Made by a program: the position numbers and the translations under genes. 43,981 nt of DNA from IMG/VR virus record IMGVR_UViG_3300025736_000056, positions 1 to 43,981 of that record; one strand, 5' to 3'. The notes under the pieces were generated by a model, which worked only from the letters and a program-made list of their open reading frames with translations, was not told the origin of the DNA and did not search any database. Positions 16,519 through 23,220 of the stretch are shown piece by piece (position 1 is the first letter of the stretch; every line of letters starts with the position of its first letter). The stretch comes from a virus.

Positions 16519-16835
16519 TCTGTATGCGTCCCTTCAACTTGCCTTGCTTCTCTGTCTTGCGTTCTCTTGTTTAGCCACATCAAGGCTTCATCTAGCTTTG
16601 TTATTGCAATAGCGTTGGTTCTGCACTTAAACTTTGTTTCTTGATAAGATTTAATTCTTTGTTTAGCTGCTGCAATAACTGTTTCAACAAATGCTCCATT
16701 TGGTTCTACTCTATCACCATCACGACCTAATGCACCATTTTGCCAATCAATTGATAAGCCTACACCTTTTACTGAACCACCTGTAATAACTCCATTTTCT
16801 ATAATATCCGTTGCTTTAAATTTTCCTAACATCAT
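16515..16835 (-). CDS. Acb2/Tad1-hairpin-like protein, candidate anti-defence nucleotide sponge
   Basis: 106 residues. SIDWQNGALGRDGDRVEPNG, AFVETVIAAAKQRIKSYQ and above all RTNAIAITKLDEALMWLNKR followed by REARQVEGTHTE match, from memory, the helical hairpin family that includes Acb2 (Vs.4) and Tad1. Those proteins bind cyclic signalling nucleotides from CBASS or Thoeris defence and so block effector activation. Full-length for a small sponge. Two adjacent ATGs follow AAGGAGTAA. Its place in a block of small non-structural genes between portal and scaffold fits an accessory role. Ligand, if any, cannot be read from sequence; binding is inference. Confidence 0.6.
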   Translation of the reverse strand: MMLGKFKATDIIENGVITGGSVKGVGLSIDWQNGALGRDGDRVEPNGAFVETVIAAAKQRIKSYQETKFKCRTNAIAITKLDEALMWLNKRTQDREARQVEGTHTE

Positions 16836-16848
16836 TTACTCCTTTTTT

Positions 16849-17058
16849 TTACCCCAGTTTTAAAATAATTTCTCTCTGTGAGTTCTTTTCAAATCCTATT
16901 ACCTTGAGTCCTAGCAATGTGTTGACTCGAAAGGTTTTTTTATTACCCTTGGAATCGTGGCACCTGCTACAACAATACTCACCAATTGCAATACCGTCAA
17001 TCTTTTTACAAATCTTTTTCTTGCACGAAGGGCAGACAATCCAGTCATCATTAATCAA
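16849..17058 (-). CDS. Zinc-ribbon protein
   Basis: 69 residues starting with TTG (17058), which overlaps the preceding stop as TTGA and has AGGAGGGG upstream. CPSCKKKI at residues 9-16 and CCSRCH near residue 30 form a four-Cys zinc ribbon, then GNKKTFRVNTLLGLKVIGFE. Similar to Com-like small zinc proteins, but no function can be assigned. Confidence 0.6.
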   Translation of the reverse strand: MINDDWIVCPSCKKKICKKIDGIAIGEYCCSRCHDSKGNKKTFRVNTLLGLKVIGFEKNSQREIILKLG

Positions 17059-17444
17059 TGTGTTGCCCCTCCTGTTTCTAATATTGGTATTGAATTTTCT
17101 CTTGTTGCCCTAATTATATCTGAAACTATTTTCATTGCTTGTTTTTCAAGATAAAGCACCATGTTTTCATGCACCTTGAAATAAAACGCAATTTCTTTTG
17201 TAGAATATCCCTTGACACGCATTAAAAGTAACGTCTTATGCTCATTGTAGCGACTCTTTGACAACAAGCTTATTGCGTACTCTAAAAACTTCTCTCTGTC
17301 TCTTGAAGGGGCAACAGTGATCGGTTTATCCATTTCCTGTATACGCTTAAGTTGCTTTTCGTTTGTTCTTTCTTCAGCAAGGAAATTTCCTGCTTGTTCG
17401 ATTGACATTTGCTGTTGTGGTACTTTGTCATCTTTGTTTGTCAT
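17055..17444 (-). CDS. Helix-turn-helix protein (sigma-region-4/LuxR-like)
   Basis: 129 residues. The C-terminal half YNEHKTLLLMRVKGYSTKEI followed by AFYFKVHENMVLYLEKQA reads as a sigma4/LuxR-type helix-turn-helix. The N-terminus is polar. It could regulate late transcription or another DNA-binding step. It overlaps the small gene upstream by 17 bases and the TTG start of the zinc-ribbon gene by four. Confidence 0.55.
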   Translation of the reverse strand: MTNKDDKVPQQQMSIEQAGNFLAEERTNEKQLKRIQEMDKPITVAPSRDREKFLEYAISLLSKSRYNEHKTLLLMRVKGYSTKEIAFYFKVHENMVLYLEKQAMKIVSDIIRATRENSIPILETGGATH

Positions 17445-17592
17445 AAAGATATTCCTTTTTTGCTTTCTGATATTCTAAACGCTTTTTGTCTGCTCTAATT
17501 GTGCCAGCTGGATTCCGAAAGTATCTTCTTCCTTTTAATGATAAATCTCCGTAAACTTCTCTTCTAATCCTTTTTGCTCGTTTTCCGCTCAT
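17428..17592 (-). CDS. Small basic protein (54 aa)
   Basis: Starts MSGKRAKRIRREVYGDLSLK and continues GRRYFRNPAGTIRADKKRLE; ends with a basic helix. Strongly positively charged, so nucleic-acid binding is possible. GGGAAACG precedes the ATG. The end overlaps the start of the helix-turn-helix gene. No family recognised. Confidence 0.5.
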   Translation of the reverse strand: MSGKRAKRIRREVYGDLSLKGRRYFRNPAGTIRADKKRLEYQKAKKEYLYDKQR

Positions 17593-17604
17593 CGTTTCCC
17601 CTTT

Positions 17605-17904
17605 CTACTTTGCAATAGCTTTATAAACTAAAATTAAAACAGTAATCGTGACCGGGATACCAATTACCCACCTAACGATCATATTTGTATAGTCTCGAGA
17701 TTCTTTTACACACAATGAACCCTTTTTTTTCAAATCGTCAATCTTATTAAATAAAACATCTAATTTATCTTTTATCTCATCCCATACCTTAGAACTTATT
17801 TTGTCGTGAGAGCCCCACCGTTCTTCATTCATTATTTCAAGCTTTAATAGGCGTTGGTGTATTTCTCTAAGTTCACCGTTGTGTATTACAGTATTATTGC
17901 TCAT
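17605..17904 (-). CDS. Coiled-coil protein with C-terminal membrane segment (XhlA-like)
   Basis: 99 residues. Residues 10-60 form a coiled helix (REIHQRLLKLEIMNEERW); residues 78-97 are a membrane segment (WVIGIPVTITVLILVYKAIA). This architecture resembles XhlA/holin-associated phage proteins that bring a coiled coil to the inner membrane. Not adjacent to the other lysis-like genes, so the role is uncertain. Confidence 0.5.
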   Translation of the reverse strand: MSNNTVIHNGELREIHQRLLKLEIMNEERWGSHDKISSKVWDEIKDKLDVLFNKIDDLKKKGSLCVKESRDYTNMIVRWVIGIPVTITVLILVYKAIAK

Positions 17905-17908
17905 TTTA

Positions 17909-18121
17909 CTACCTTACTTTTTCAGATTCATTGATAAATTTTCTTACTATCTGTTGTTTTAAAAACTCTACCATTCCTATTTGTTCAAGATACGTCCCAC
18001 CACCACCCCATTTAGTTTTTATCCTTTTACCTTTTAGATACACAATTGCAAGACCATCTGTTTTTTTTACTAGCACATTAAGCAATCCTTCAATGTCTAT
18101 TGGGACAATGTCATTGCTCAT
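17909..18121 (-). CDS. Hypothetical protein (70 aa)
   Basis: Begins MSNDIVPIDIEGLLNVLVKK, with GGGGTYLEQIGMVEFLKQQI in the second half. The ATG at 18121 overlaps the upstream gene by 11 bases; further upstream starts would extend far into that gene. No family recognised. Confidence 0.45.
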   Translation of the reverse strand: MSNDIVPIDIEGLLNVLVKKTDGLAIVYLKGKRIKTKWGGGGTYLEQIGMVEFLKQQIVRKFINESEKVR

Positions 18122-18422
18122 TTGTTCGTGCTTCTGTTTCCACCTTCTTAAGCAATGCACCCAAAACACGCAACGTGTTCATGTAGTTTGAGATCTCAAA
18201 TGCGTACGTAGTAGCATCTTTTGACTTCAAACTCTCGCAAATATCAAAAATCTGTTCCCTTGTTTTCTTGTACTGCTCTTTGTACTCTTTGAATTGCTTT
18301 GTGTTAATGCACGCTCTTGCTTTCTTCATTGTCTCGTTTGCTGACTCTATTGCACGTTTTTCTTTGTCTTTCTGTGTATTCTCCTGTGCTGATCTCTCTC
18401 TAAACGGATTTACATTTGACAT
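18111..18422 (-). CDS. Hypothetical helical protein next to portal
   Basis: 103 residues from the ATG at 18422 (AAGGAG seven bases upstream). Highly charged and helical, e.g. NTQKDKEKRAIESANETMKK and FKEYKEQYKKTREQIFDICE. It begins just downstream of the portal stop. A portal- or head-associated role is possible; no motif supports more. Confidence 0.5.
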   Translation of the reverse strand: MSNVNPFRERSAQENTQKDKEKRAIESANETMKKARACINTKQFKEYKEQYKKTREQIFDICESLKSKDATTYAFEISNYMNTLRVLGALLKKVETEARTNEQ

Positions 18423-18432
18423 ACTACGCTCC

Positions 18433-20592
18433 TTATCCTTGTTCTCGTGCTTGCACTTCCTCTTTTGATGGAGGAGTAATACTTTCTTGCACATATTGAG
18501 ATACAGACGAGACTAACTCTTCAGGGTCAAACTTTGGGTCTATTCCCCCAAGCTCTGCATCTTTTATTTTCCCCTGGACGTAGGCATCAACCGCTTGCAG
18601 TCCAAGCATTAGTTTTTGTTTTTGGAACTCTTCCATAGGTGGCAATATCTTCTGAATGTTATTCTTCCATTTCGGAGACCATGACTTTATAAGAGACTGA
18701 ACAAGATAATGCACTGCATCTGGATTCTGTTTTATGATAGGATCTTCTCGCAATACTTGATGTAATGCAAGTGTAGTTCTTTTCTCGTCAAGCTTATCGA
18801 AGTTATACGCCATTGCCTGCGACTGAATATTAGTCTTTGCAATGATTTCAGAGCGTGAAATAGAAGCAAATGGGTCACCACCGACACTTCGCTCTGCACT
18901 CTTTCGGTACAATATACCGTCCTCTCGACTGATCTGGTGATACATCTGCAATAATACTGTGGCGGTAATATTGACAGATAGGGCGAAAACCTCAAGATAC
19001 GCGTTTATACTTTCCCCTGATTGCTCTAGAAGCGCCATTGTTTTTGTCGCAGGGGCTCTAGGGTCAATAGGATCAGCTCGACCAGTCATAAGAGAGGACA
19101 CCCCACTAATGTCATCATCCATTTTCACAAGGTAATTCATTAGGTTTAGTAGTCCGCCTATGTCAAACCTTCCCATATACTTATTTAGAAAGTCTACTTC
19201 TCCGGGTACTGCATTCAGTGTCATACCATGCACCCATCGTTTTTCAAGCAACTGTGTGTCAACAGCAGAACCTTCAGGCGCGATTGGCGTAACAGTATTT
19301 GCAATTAATGCTCCTTCAAGAACGAAATTCAAGATTGCATTCTCAGCGATATTGCTATCAGTCAAATCTTCAGCAAGTCCGCACTTGTAAAACCCTAAAT
19401 CTTCGTCAATGATATAGAAAGGAATGTAATATGATGCGATACCATAGTATGGGTAATTGATCGCACCAAGAAAGATTTTGTTCTCTTCATCAAACCAACA
19501 AACAATTTTCTTCTCATCTTCGTCATCTTCCTTCTCACTGAAGTAATATGTACATCTAAGAATATTATATTCTCTCTGCTTATAGTCTTTTGCTTTCTCT
19601 TTCTTGTCTCCATCTGTATACATTAGTTCATCTATATTTTCAAAATTCCCGAGTTTCTCTTCTTTCTTGAGTTCCCACCAATTGAATTTTTCCCTCTCAA
19701 CGATCATAAGAGTGTCTTTTAAGCCTTCGTACCCTTCAACACTATTGCGTACATAGAAGTTTTCAACCTCTACATATACAGGTTTTGGGTCATTATACGT
19801 TGTTTCAGTATACTCAATCACAAGATTGATCTCTTTACCTTTTTTTAGTTTCTCAATATATCCAGGATAAAGATGCAATGTATCAGGATATGTGCTGACA
19901 AAGTCTATTAGTCCAGTATTCTTTGATTCATCGTATATAGGCATATCAGAGTTTGGTTCTCTTATTATCTCCCCAGTTTCAGGGTCAAGCAATGGTTCTA
20001 GCACACCCTTGTAGGTTTCTTCTCTTCGTCTATTCTCTCTCTTGATCTCATGGAGAGCACGCAATACTCCAACACCTTTCACAACCGACGATTTTGCTAC
20101 TTTTCTCATTGGAGATTTCAACGGGATTACTTCGTCAATCTTATAGTCAAGAAAATCCTCTTGTTTCTCACATACTTCCGATCCACCTTGTGTTGCAAAT
20201 TCAGGACGAGAAAAGACAGAAAATAGTGTGTCAGGTTTGAATAATGCAGACATTATACGACCAACTACAGTACGTACCTTTGTTTTCGTGAGCTGCCTAT
20301 GAAGATTGAACTGCCTATAAGAGTCTGCTTGTAGTTTTCCTGCAAACTGATTCTCAAGCATTTTCCATTTCTCTGGAAGGTTAAGCTCATCACGCTCTTT
20401 TTTCAAGTACTCAAATTCGTCGAATACTTCAGTTCTCAGCCGTTCAACCTGTTCTTTTGAGTATGTCAAATGGTTCAAGTACTGTGGCATGTCATTGTCG
20501 TCTTGCTTCTTCTCTTGCTTTGATTCCTTGTTTGGCTCTATTTTCAAGTTCTTCTTTTCATAATCTAGTTCGATCTGTTTCTTGTTTTTCAA
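18433..20592 (-). CDS. Portal protein
   Basis: 719 residues, coupled to the terminase gene by ATGA. Long podovirus-type portal: N-terminal WKMLENQFAGKLQADSYRQF, the central stretch IASYYIPFYIIDEDLGFYKC and GLAEDLTDSNIAENAILNF, and the late helix segment DISGVSSLMTGRADPIDPRA with TKTMALLEQSGESINAYLEV are characteristic of large phage portals. The highly charged N-terminus (residues 1-35) is probably disordered. The portal forms the dodecameric DNA channel at one capsid vertex and docks terminase and adaptor. Confidence 0.85.
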   Translation of the reverse strand: MKNKKQIELDYEKKNLKIEPNKESKQEKKQDDNDMPQYLNHLTYSKEQVERLRTEVFDEFEYLKKERDELNLPEKWKMLENQFAGKLQADSYRQFNLHRQLTKTKVRTVVGRIMSALFKPDTLFSVFSRPEFATQGGSEVCEKQEDFLDYKIDEVIPLKSPMRKVAKSSVVKGVGVLRALHEIKRENRRREETYKGVLEPLLDPETGEIIREPNSDMPIYDESKNTGLIDFVSTYPDTLHLYPGYIEKLKKGKEINLVIEYTETTYNDPKPVYVEVENFYVRNSVEGYEGLKDTLMIVEREKFNWWELKKEEKLGNFENIDELMYTDGDKKEKAKDYKQREYNILRCTYYFSEKEDDEDEKKIVCWFDEENKIFLGAINYPYYGIASYYIPFYIIDEDLGFYKCGLAEDLTDSNIAENAILNFVLEGALIANTVTPIAPEGSAVDTQLLEKRWVHGMTLNAVPGEVDFLNKYMGRFDIGGLLNLMNYLVKMDDDISGVSSLMTGRADPIDPRAPATKTMALLEQSGESINAYLEVFALSVNITATVLLQMYHQISREDGILYRKSAERSVGGDPFASISRSEIIAKTNIQSQAMAYNFDKLDEKRTTLALHQVLREDPIIKQNPDAVHYLVQSLIKSWSPKWKNNIQKILPPMEEFQKQKLMLGLQAVDAYVQGKIKDAELGGIDPKFDPEELVSSVSQYVQESITPPSKEEVQAREQG

Positions 20593-22355
20593 AATCCCAA
20601 CCCCCCGTTTTTCCTCTGTACTCTATCATGTGCAAGCTGTTGCCTTTTTGACCCAGTGGTCGTCTTTGCTTGAAATGGATGCTCTTTGATAACTACTCCA
20701 CAGATTGCAAGCGTGATTACACCATCATCAAGAAGTGTTCCATCTGCTTCAGGATGTCCATGTTTCTTCGCATTCTTTATGAAAGTATAGCATTGACCTA
20801 GTATTATTGCATCACGAATCTCAAAAAAGCCGTGCTTCAGTTCCCCTGCAAGGATATTCAGAGCATCAGGACGGGTCATAAGGTTCGTACTCCACCCTCT
20901 TTTTTGAGTGGGTTTTCCCTTATCATCTTTCGTCATGTACAAGTTTCCACCAAGCTCTTGAAATTTCTTGCAGGTAGTATAGCCATGGTTGTTGTTTTCA
21001 GGAGCAGATAGAGCATTTCCATAGAAAAGGTGGACTAGCCACATCTTATACGCAAACTCTTCAGGGTCAATAAGCCCATTGAAGCTAGCGACTACATTCT
21101 GCGTATACGAATCTTTCATGACTGAAAAGCACTCATCACCCCTTACAAGCCCCTCGGATGTATCACCGGCTTGTGTGTACTGTCTATTCTTTGTATCAGG
21201 CATCTCGAATATTCTCAACCAGCCCTCTTTGTCCTCTCTCATTTCGATCTTGCCGTTGTTTTCTACGATGTGAGCCGTGATATGACGACCATGAGGGATA
21301 GCACCTAGTGGATTCTGCCGGGTGTAGTGAGCCCATGGCTTCTGTTTCTTCAGTGAGATGATGTCAAAAAATGGAGACCCAGAAGCAAGATAATCAATAT
21401 CTACTTCCTGTGCAAGATCTGAAGCTGTACGTCTTTTATCTTCTGCATCGTACCATGGAGAGCGTACCTTTATACCTGACTTCCATAACTCAAAGGATTT
21501 AGCAGTCGATTCTATAGGTATTTTTAATTCTCCATCAAGGTAATATGCTCCTTTTGCTTTCAAAGGGTGTAAAGTCCAATGAAGAGTTATCTTTGATATC
21601 TTTTCCCCAGACGTTCCTAGAGCGAGCTGACCGAACTTGTTGCCACTTCCCTTCGGAGTTGACACGACTATCCGACATTTCGTGACATCCGCCGTACTCG
21701 TCCATGCAGCAACAGCAGGGTTTGGATCCCATTTTGAAAACTCATCAAGCATGATTGCCCGAGAACGTCCACCACTTCCGAAGTTCTCATTTGCTGATTC
21801 ACCTACTATTGCATTGCCAAGTTCAGGATTGTACAATTTCATGAACGTAGAATGCTCACGCCATATAAAACCCTGTGGTAACATCCACGAAGGAAGAAAA
21901 CCAAGTGAAAATCGGAGCTTCTCAAAAAGCGTATCAATAATTTTTGCTTTATCGACGAATTCTTCCTTACGACTACCTACACGAAAATCTGATCCTGACT
22001 CAAATAGCCATAGATAGAAGAGAACATATAGAACAATCCACGATGCTCCCATGTCCCGGGACTTCTCAAGTAATATGTCAAGCTGTACTACAATACAGCG
22101 ACGAATTTCAAGAATTGCATCTATCTGGAAATCATAACAAATGAAAGGCAACACAGAAGGATCACGCCTTGGATCCTTTGTATAACAGAACACTTCAATG
22201 AAAAATATAATGTCCTCTTTGCATTTCTGCATAATAAGCTGACGCAGGATCATATTCTCATTGCATTCTTTCAAAATCTCCGCACGATATCTTATATTAC
22301 TTTCGTACTTGCGCGGATAACTGATTTTGGATTTCTCTAAGCAAGTCGTCGCCAT
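20589..22355 (-). CDS. terL: Terminase large subunit (packaging ATPase/nuclease)
   Basis: 588 residues. Walker A-like LLEKSRDMGASWIVLY near residue 94; Walker B AIMLDEFSKW near residue 195; coupling motif RIVVSTPKGSGNKFGQ. The C-terminal nuclease half includes YTQAGDTSEGLVRGD and LLDDGVITLAICG with acidic residues suited to an RNase H-like centre. GAGGAGATAC precedes the ATG; its start overlaps terS by 59 bases. It powers DNA translocation into the head and cuts the concatemer. Confidence 0.92.
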   Translation of the reverse strand: MATTCLEKSKISYPRKYESNIRYRAEILKECNENMILRQLIMQKCKEDIIFFIEVFCYTKDPRRDPSVLPFICYDFQIDAILEIRRCIVVQLDILLEKSRDMGASWIVLYVLFYLWLFESGSDFRVGSRKEEFVDKAKIIDTLFEKLRFSLGFLPSWMLPQGFIWREHSTFMKLYNPELGNAIVGESANENFGSGGRSRAIMLDEFSKWDPNPAVAAWTSTADVTKCRIVVSTPKGSGNKFGQLALGTSGEKISKITLHWTLHPLKAKGAYYLDGELKIPIESTAKSFELWKSGIKVRSPWYDAEDKRRTASDLAQEVDIDYLASGSPFFDIISLKKQKPWAHYTRQNPLGAIPHGRHITAHIVENNGKIEMREDKEGWLRIFEMPDTKNRQYTQAGDTSEGLVRGDECFSVMKDSYTQNVVASFNGLIDPEEFAYKMWLVHLFYGNALSAPENNNHGYTTCKKFQELGGNLYMTKDDKGKPTQKRGWSTNLMTRPDALNILAGELKHGFFEIRDAIILGQCYTFIKNAKKHGHPEADGTLLDDGVITLAICGVVIKEHPFQAKTTTGSKRQQLAHDRVQRKNGGLGF

Positions 22356-22845
22356 GTATCTCCTCTATGTTCACATTGTTGAGGATTACTGTATTCTCTA
22401 CTTTTGTATTATTTATGATTGTTTTGTTTTGGTATTGGTTTTGGAGATGTCCCTTGAGTTTCAATGTAAGTTCTAGAGACTTTGACCTTGCATGATTGTC
22501 TACTACTTCTACTATATCACCGTCACTATCCAGTACTTCTTTTTTCCCTCTTCGTAGTTCTGCAAGATCAGAAAAATCGTCGATGTCTGATAGTCCCTGA
22601 TACTGTTCTAGCATGTTTCCATATGTCATTCCTAGCTTTTTCAAGTTTTGCCTTGCAATCTCTGCAGCAGACTCTTTTGTACAATTATATATCTCAAATG
22701 CAATCTCTGCCGGAGTCTTACGACTTCCACTCTTCAAGTTTTCTAGTAGACTATTTTTCCATAGGATTAATTTCGGATGGGTCTTTCTCACAGTTTTCTT
22801 TTGTTTATTCTTCGGGACTATTTTTATATTATTTAATCTTGGCAT
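22297..22845 (-). CDS. terS: Terminase small subunit
   Basis: 182 residues directly upstream of and overlapping terL. Basic N-terminus, then a helical DNA-binding region (KTPAEIAFEIYNCTKESAAE, LKKLGMTYGNMLEQYQGLSD) and the motif HARSKSLELTLKLKGHLQNQ, typical of phage small terminase subunits that recognise packaging sites. It is the first protein gene of the late operon, 20 bases past a tRNA gene. Confidence 0.75.
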   Translation of the reverse strand: MPRLNNIKIVPKNKQKKTVRKTHPKLILWKNSLLENLKSGSRKTPAEIAFEIYNCTKESAAEIARQNLKKLGMTYGNMLEQYQGLSDIDDFSDLAELRRGKKEVLDSDGDIVEVVDNHARSKSLELTLKLKGHLQNQYQNKTIINNTKVENTVILNNVNIEEIHGDDLLREIQNQLSAQVRK

Positions 22846-22864
22846 TATTTTATCCCTAATTAAG

Positions 22865-22942
22865 TGGTGGAGGAGATAGGATTCGAACCTATGCCATCTT
22901 GCTCAAAAGGCAAGCGCTCTAGCCAGACTGAGATACCCCTCT
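22865..22942 (-). tRNA. tRNA-Lys-like (anticodon UUU), CCA encoded, imperfect stems
   Basis: Minus strand. Anticodon stem CTTGC/GCAAG closes loop CTTTTGA, giving anticodon TTT. T stem ATAGG/CCTAT with loop TTCGAAT is perfect, and the 3' end carries CCA. The D loop AGTCTGGCTA is canonical. Two defects: acceptor pair 1-72 is A-C and D-stem pair 10-25 is T-C, and one acceptor pair is G.T. It lies just before terS in the same direction. It may serve the Lys-rich phage proteome or be decaying. Confidence 0.8.
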
Positions 22943-22945
22943 ACC

Positions 22946-22975
22946 GTTTTATCATTCTCTGTTTTATCGTTCTCT
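22946..22975 (-). repeat. Tandem 15-bp repeat upstream of tRNA
   Basis: Two adjacent copies (22946-22960 and 22961-22975) of GTTTTATCRTTCTCT on the plus strand, differing at one base. They lie between the candidate late promoter and the tRNA, so they could be a binding site or part of the late leader. A third partial copy (TCTATCGAAC) is too weak to count. Confidence 0.7.
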
Positions 22976-22996
22976 ATCGAACTTTCTTTTTACTTC

Positions 22997-23025
22997 TTAA
23001 TATCATAGATTTCGGACAAAATCAA
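22997..23025 (-). promoter_or_regulatory. Candidate late promoter (leftward)
   Basis: On the minus strand, TTGATT (23025-23020) and TATTAA (23002-22997) are separated by 17 bases, with an A/T-rich tract upstream. It would transcribe the tRNA, terS and the late genes. Match to the sigma70 consensus is moderate, and the AT-rich setting raises the chance of a coincidental match. Confidence 0.4.
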
Positions 23026-23134
23026 CAAAAAAAAAATAGAAAAAATCTTAAAATAATTTAATAATTGTTATAGAACGTTGTGTTGCAAGGGTTCACAGCT
23101 ACTTAAGAAAAGTAAAAAAAAGTTAGATAAAGGG

Positions 23135-23163
23135 TTGACACACGTGCGTGTGCGTGCTACAAT
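23135..23163 (+). promoter_or_regulatory. Early rightward sigma70 promoter with operator-like palindrome
   Basis: TTGACA (23135-23140), 17-base spacer, TACAAT (23158-23163). The spacer region CACACGTGCGTGTG (23139-23152) is a 6-bp inverted repeat with a two-base centre, placed where a repressor would block polymerase. The first downstream gene starts at 23221. The rest of the divergent gap (22976-23220) is AT-rich, with poly-A runs and no gene. Confidence 0.8.
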
Positions 23164-23220
23164 TGAGGTAGAAATAAGGAAGAGATAGAAAACACAAACC
23201 CTCTACGAAAGGAACAGAAC

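Noticed and set aside
22864-23061. Plus-strand open frame beginning MVEEIGFEPMPSCSKG
   Set aside because: This is the antisense of the tRNA gene, a well-known spurious protein.
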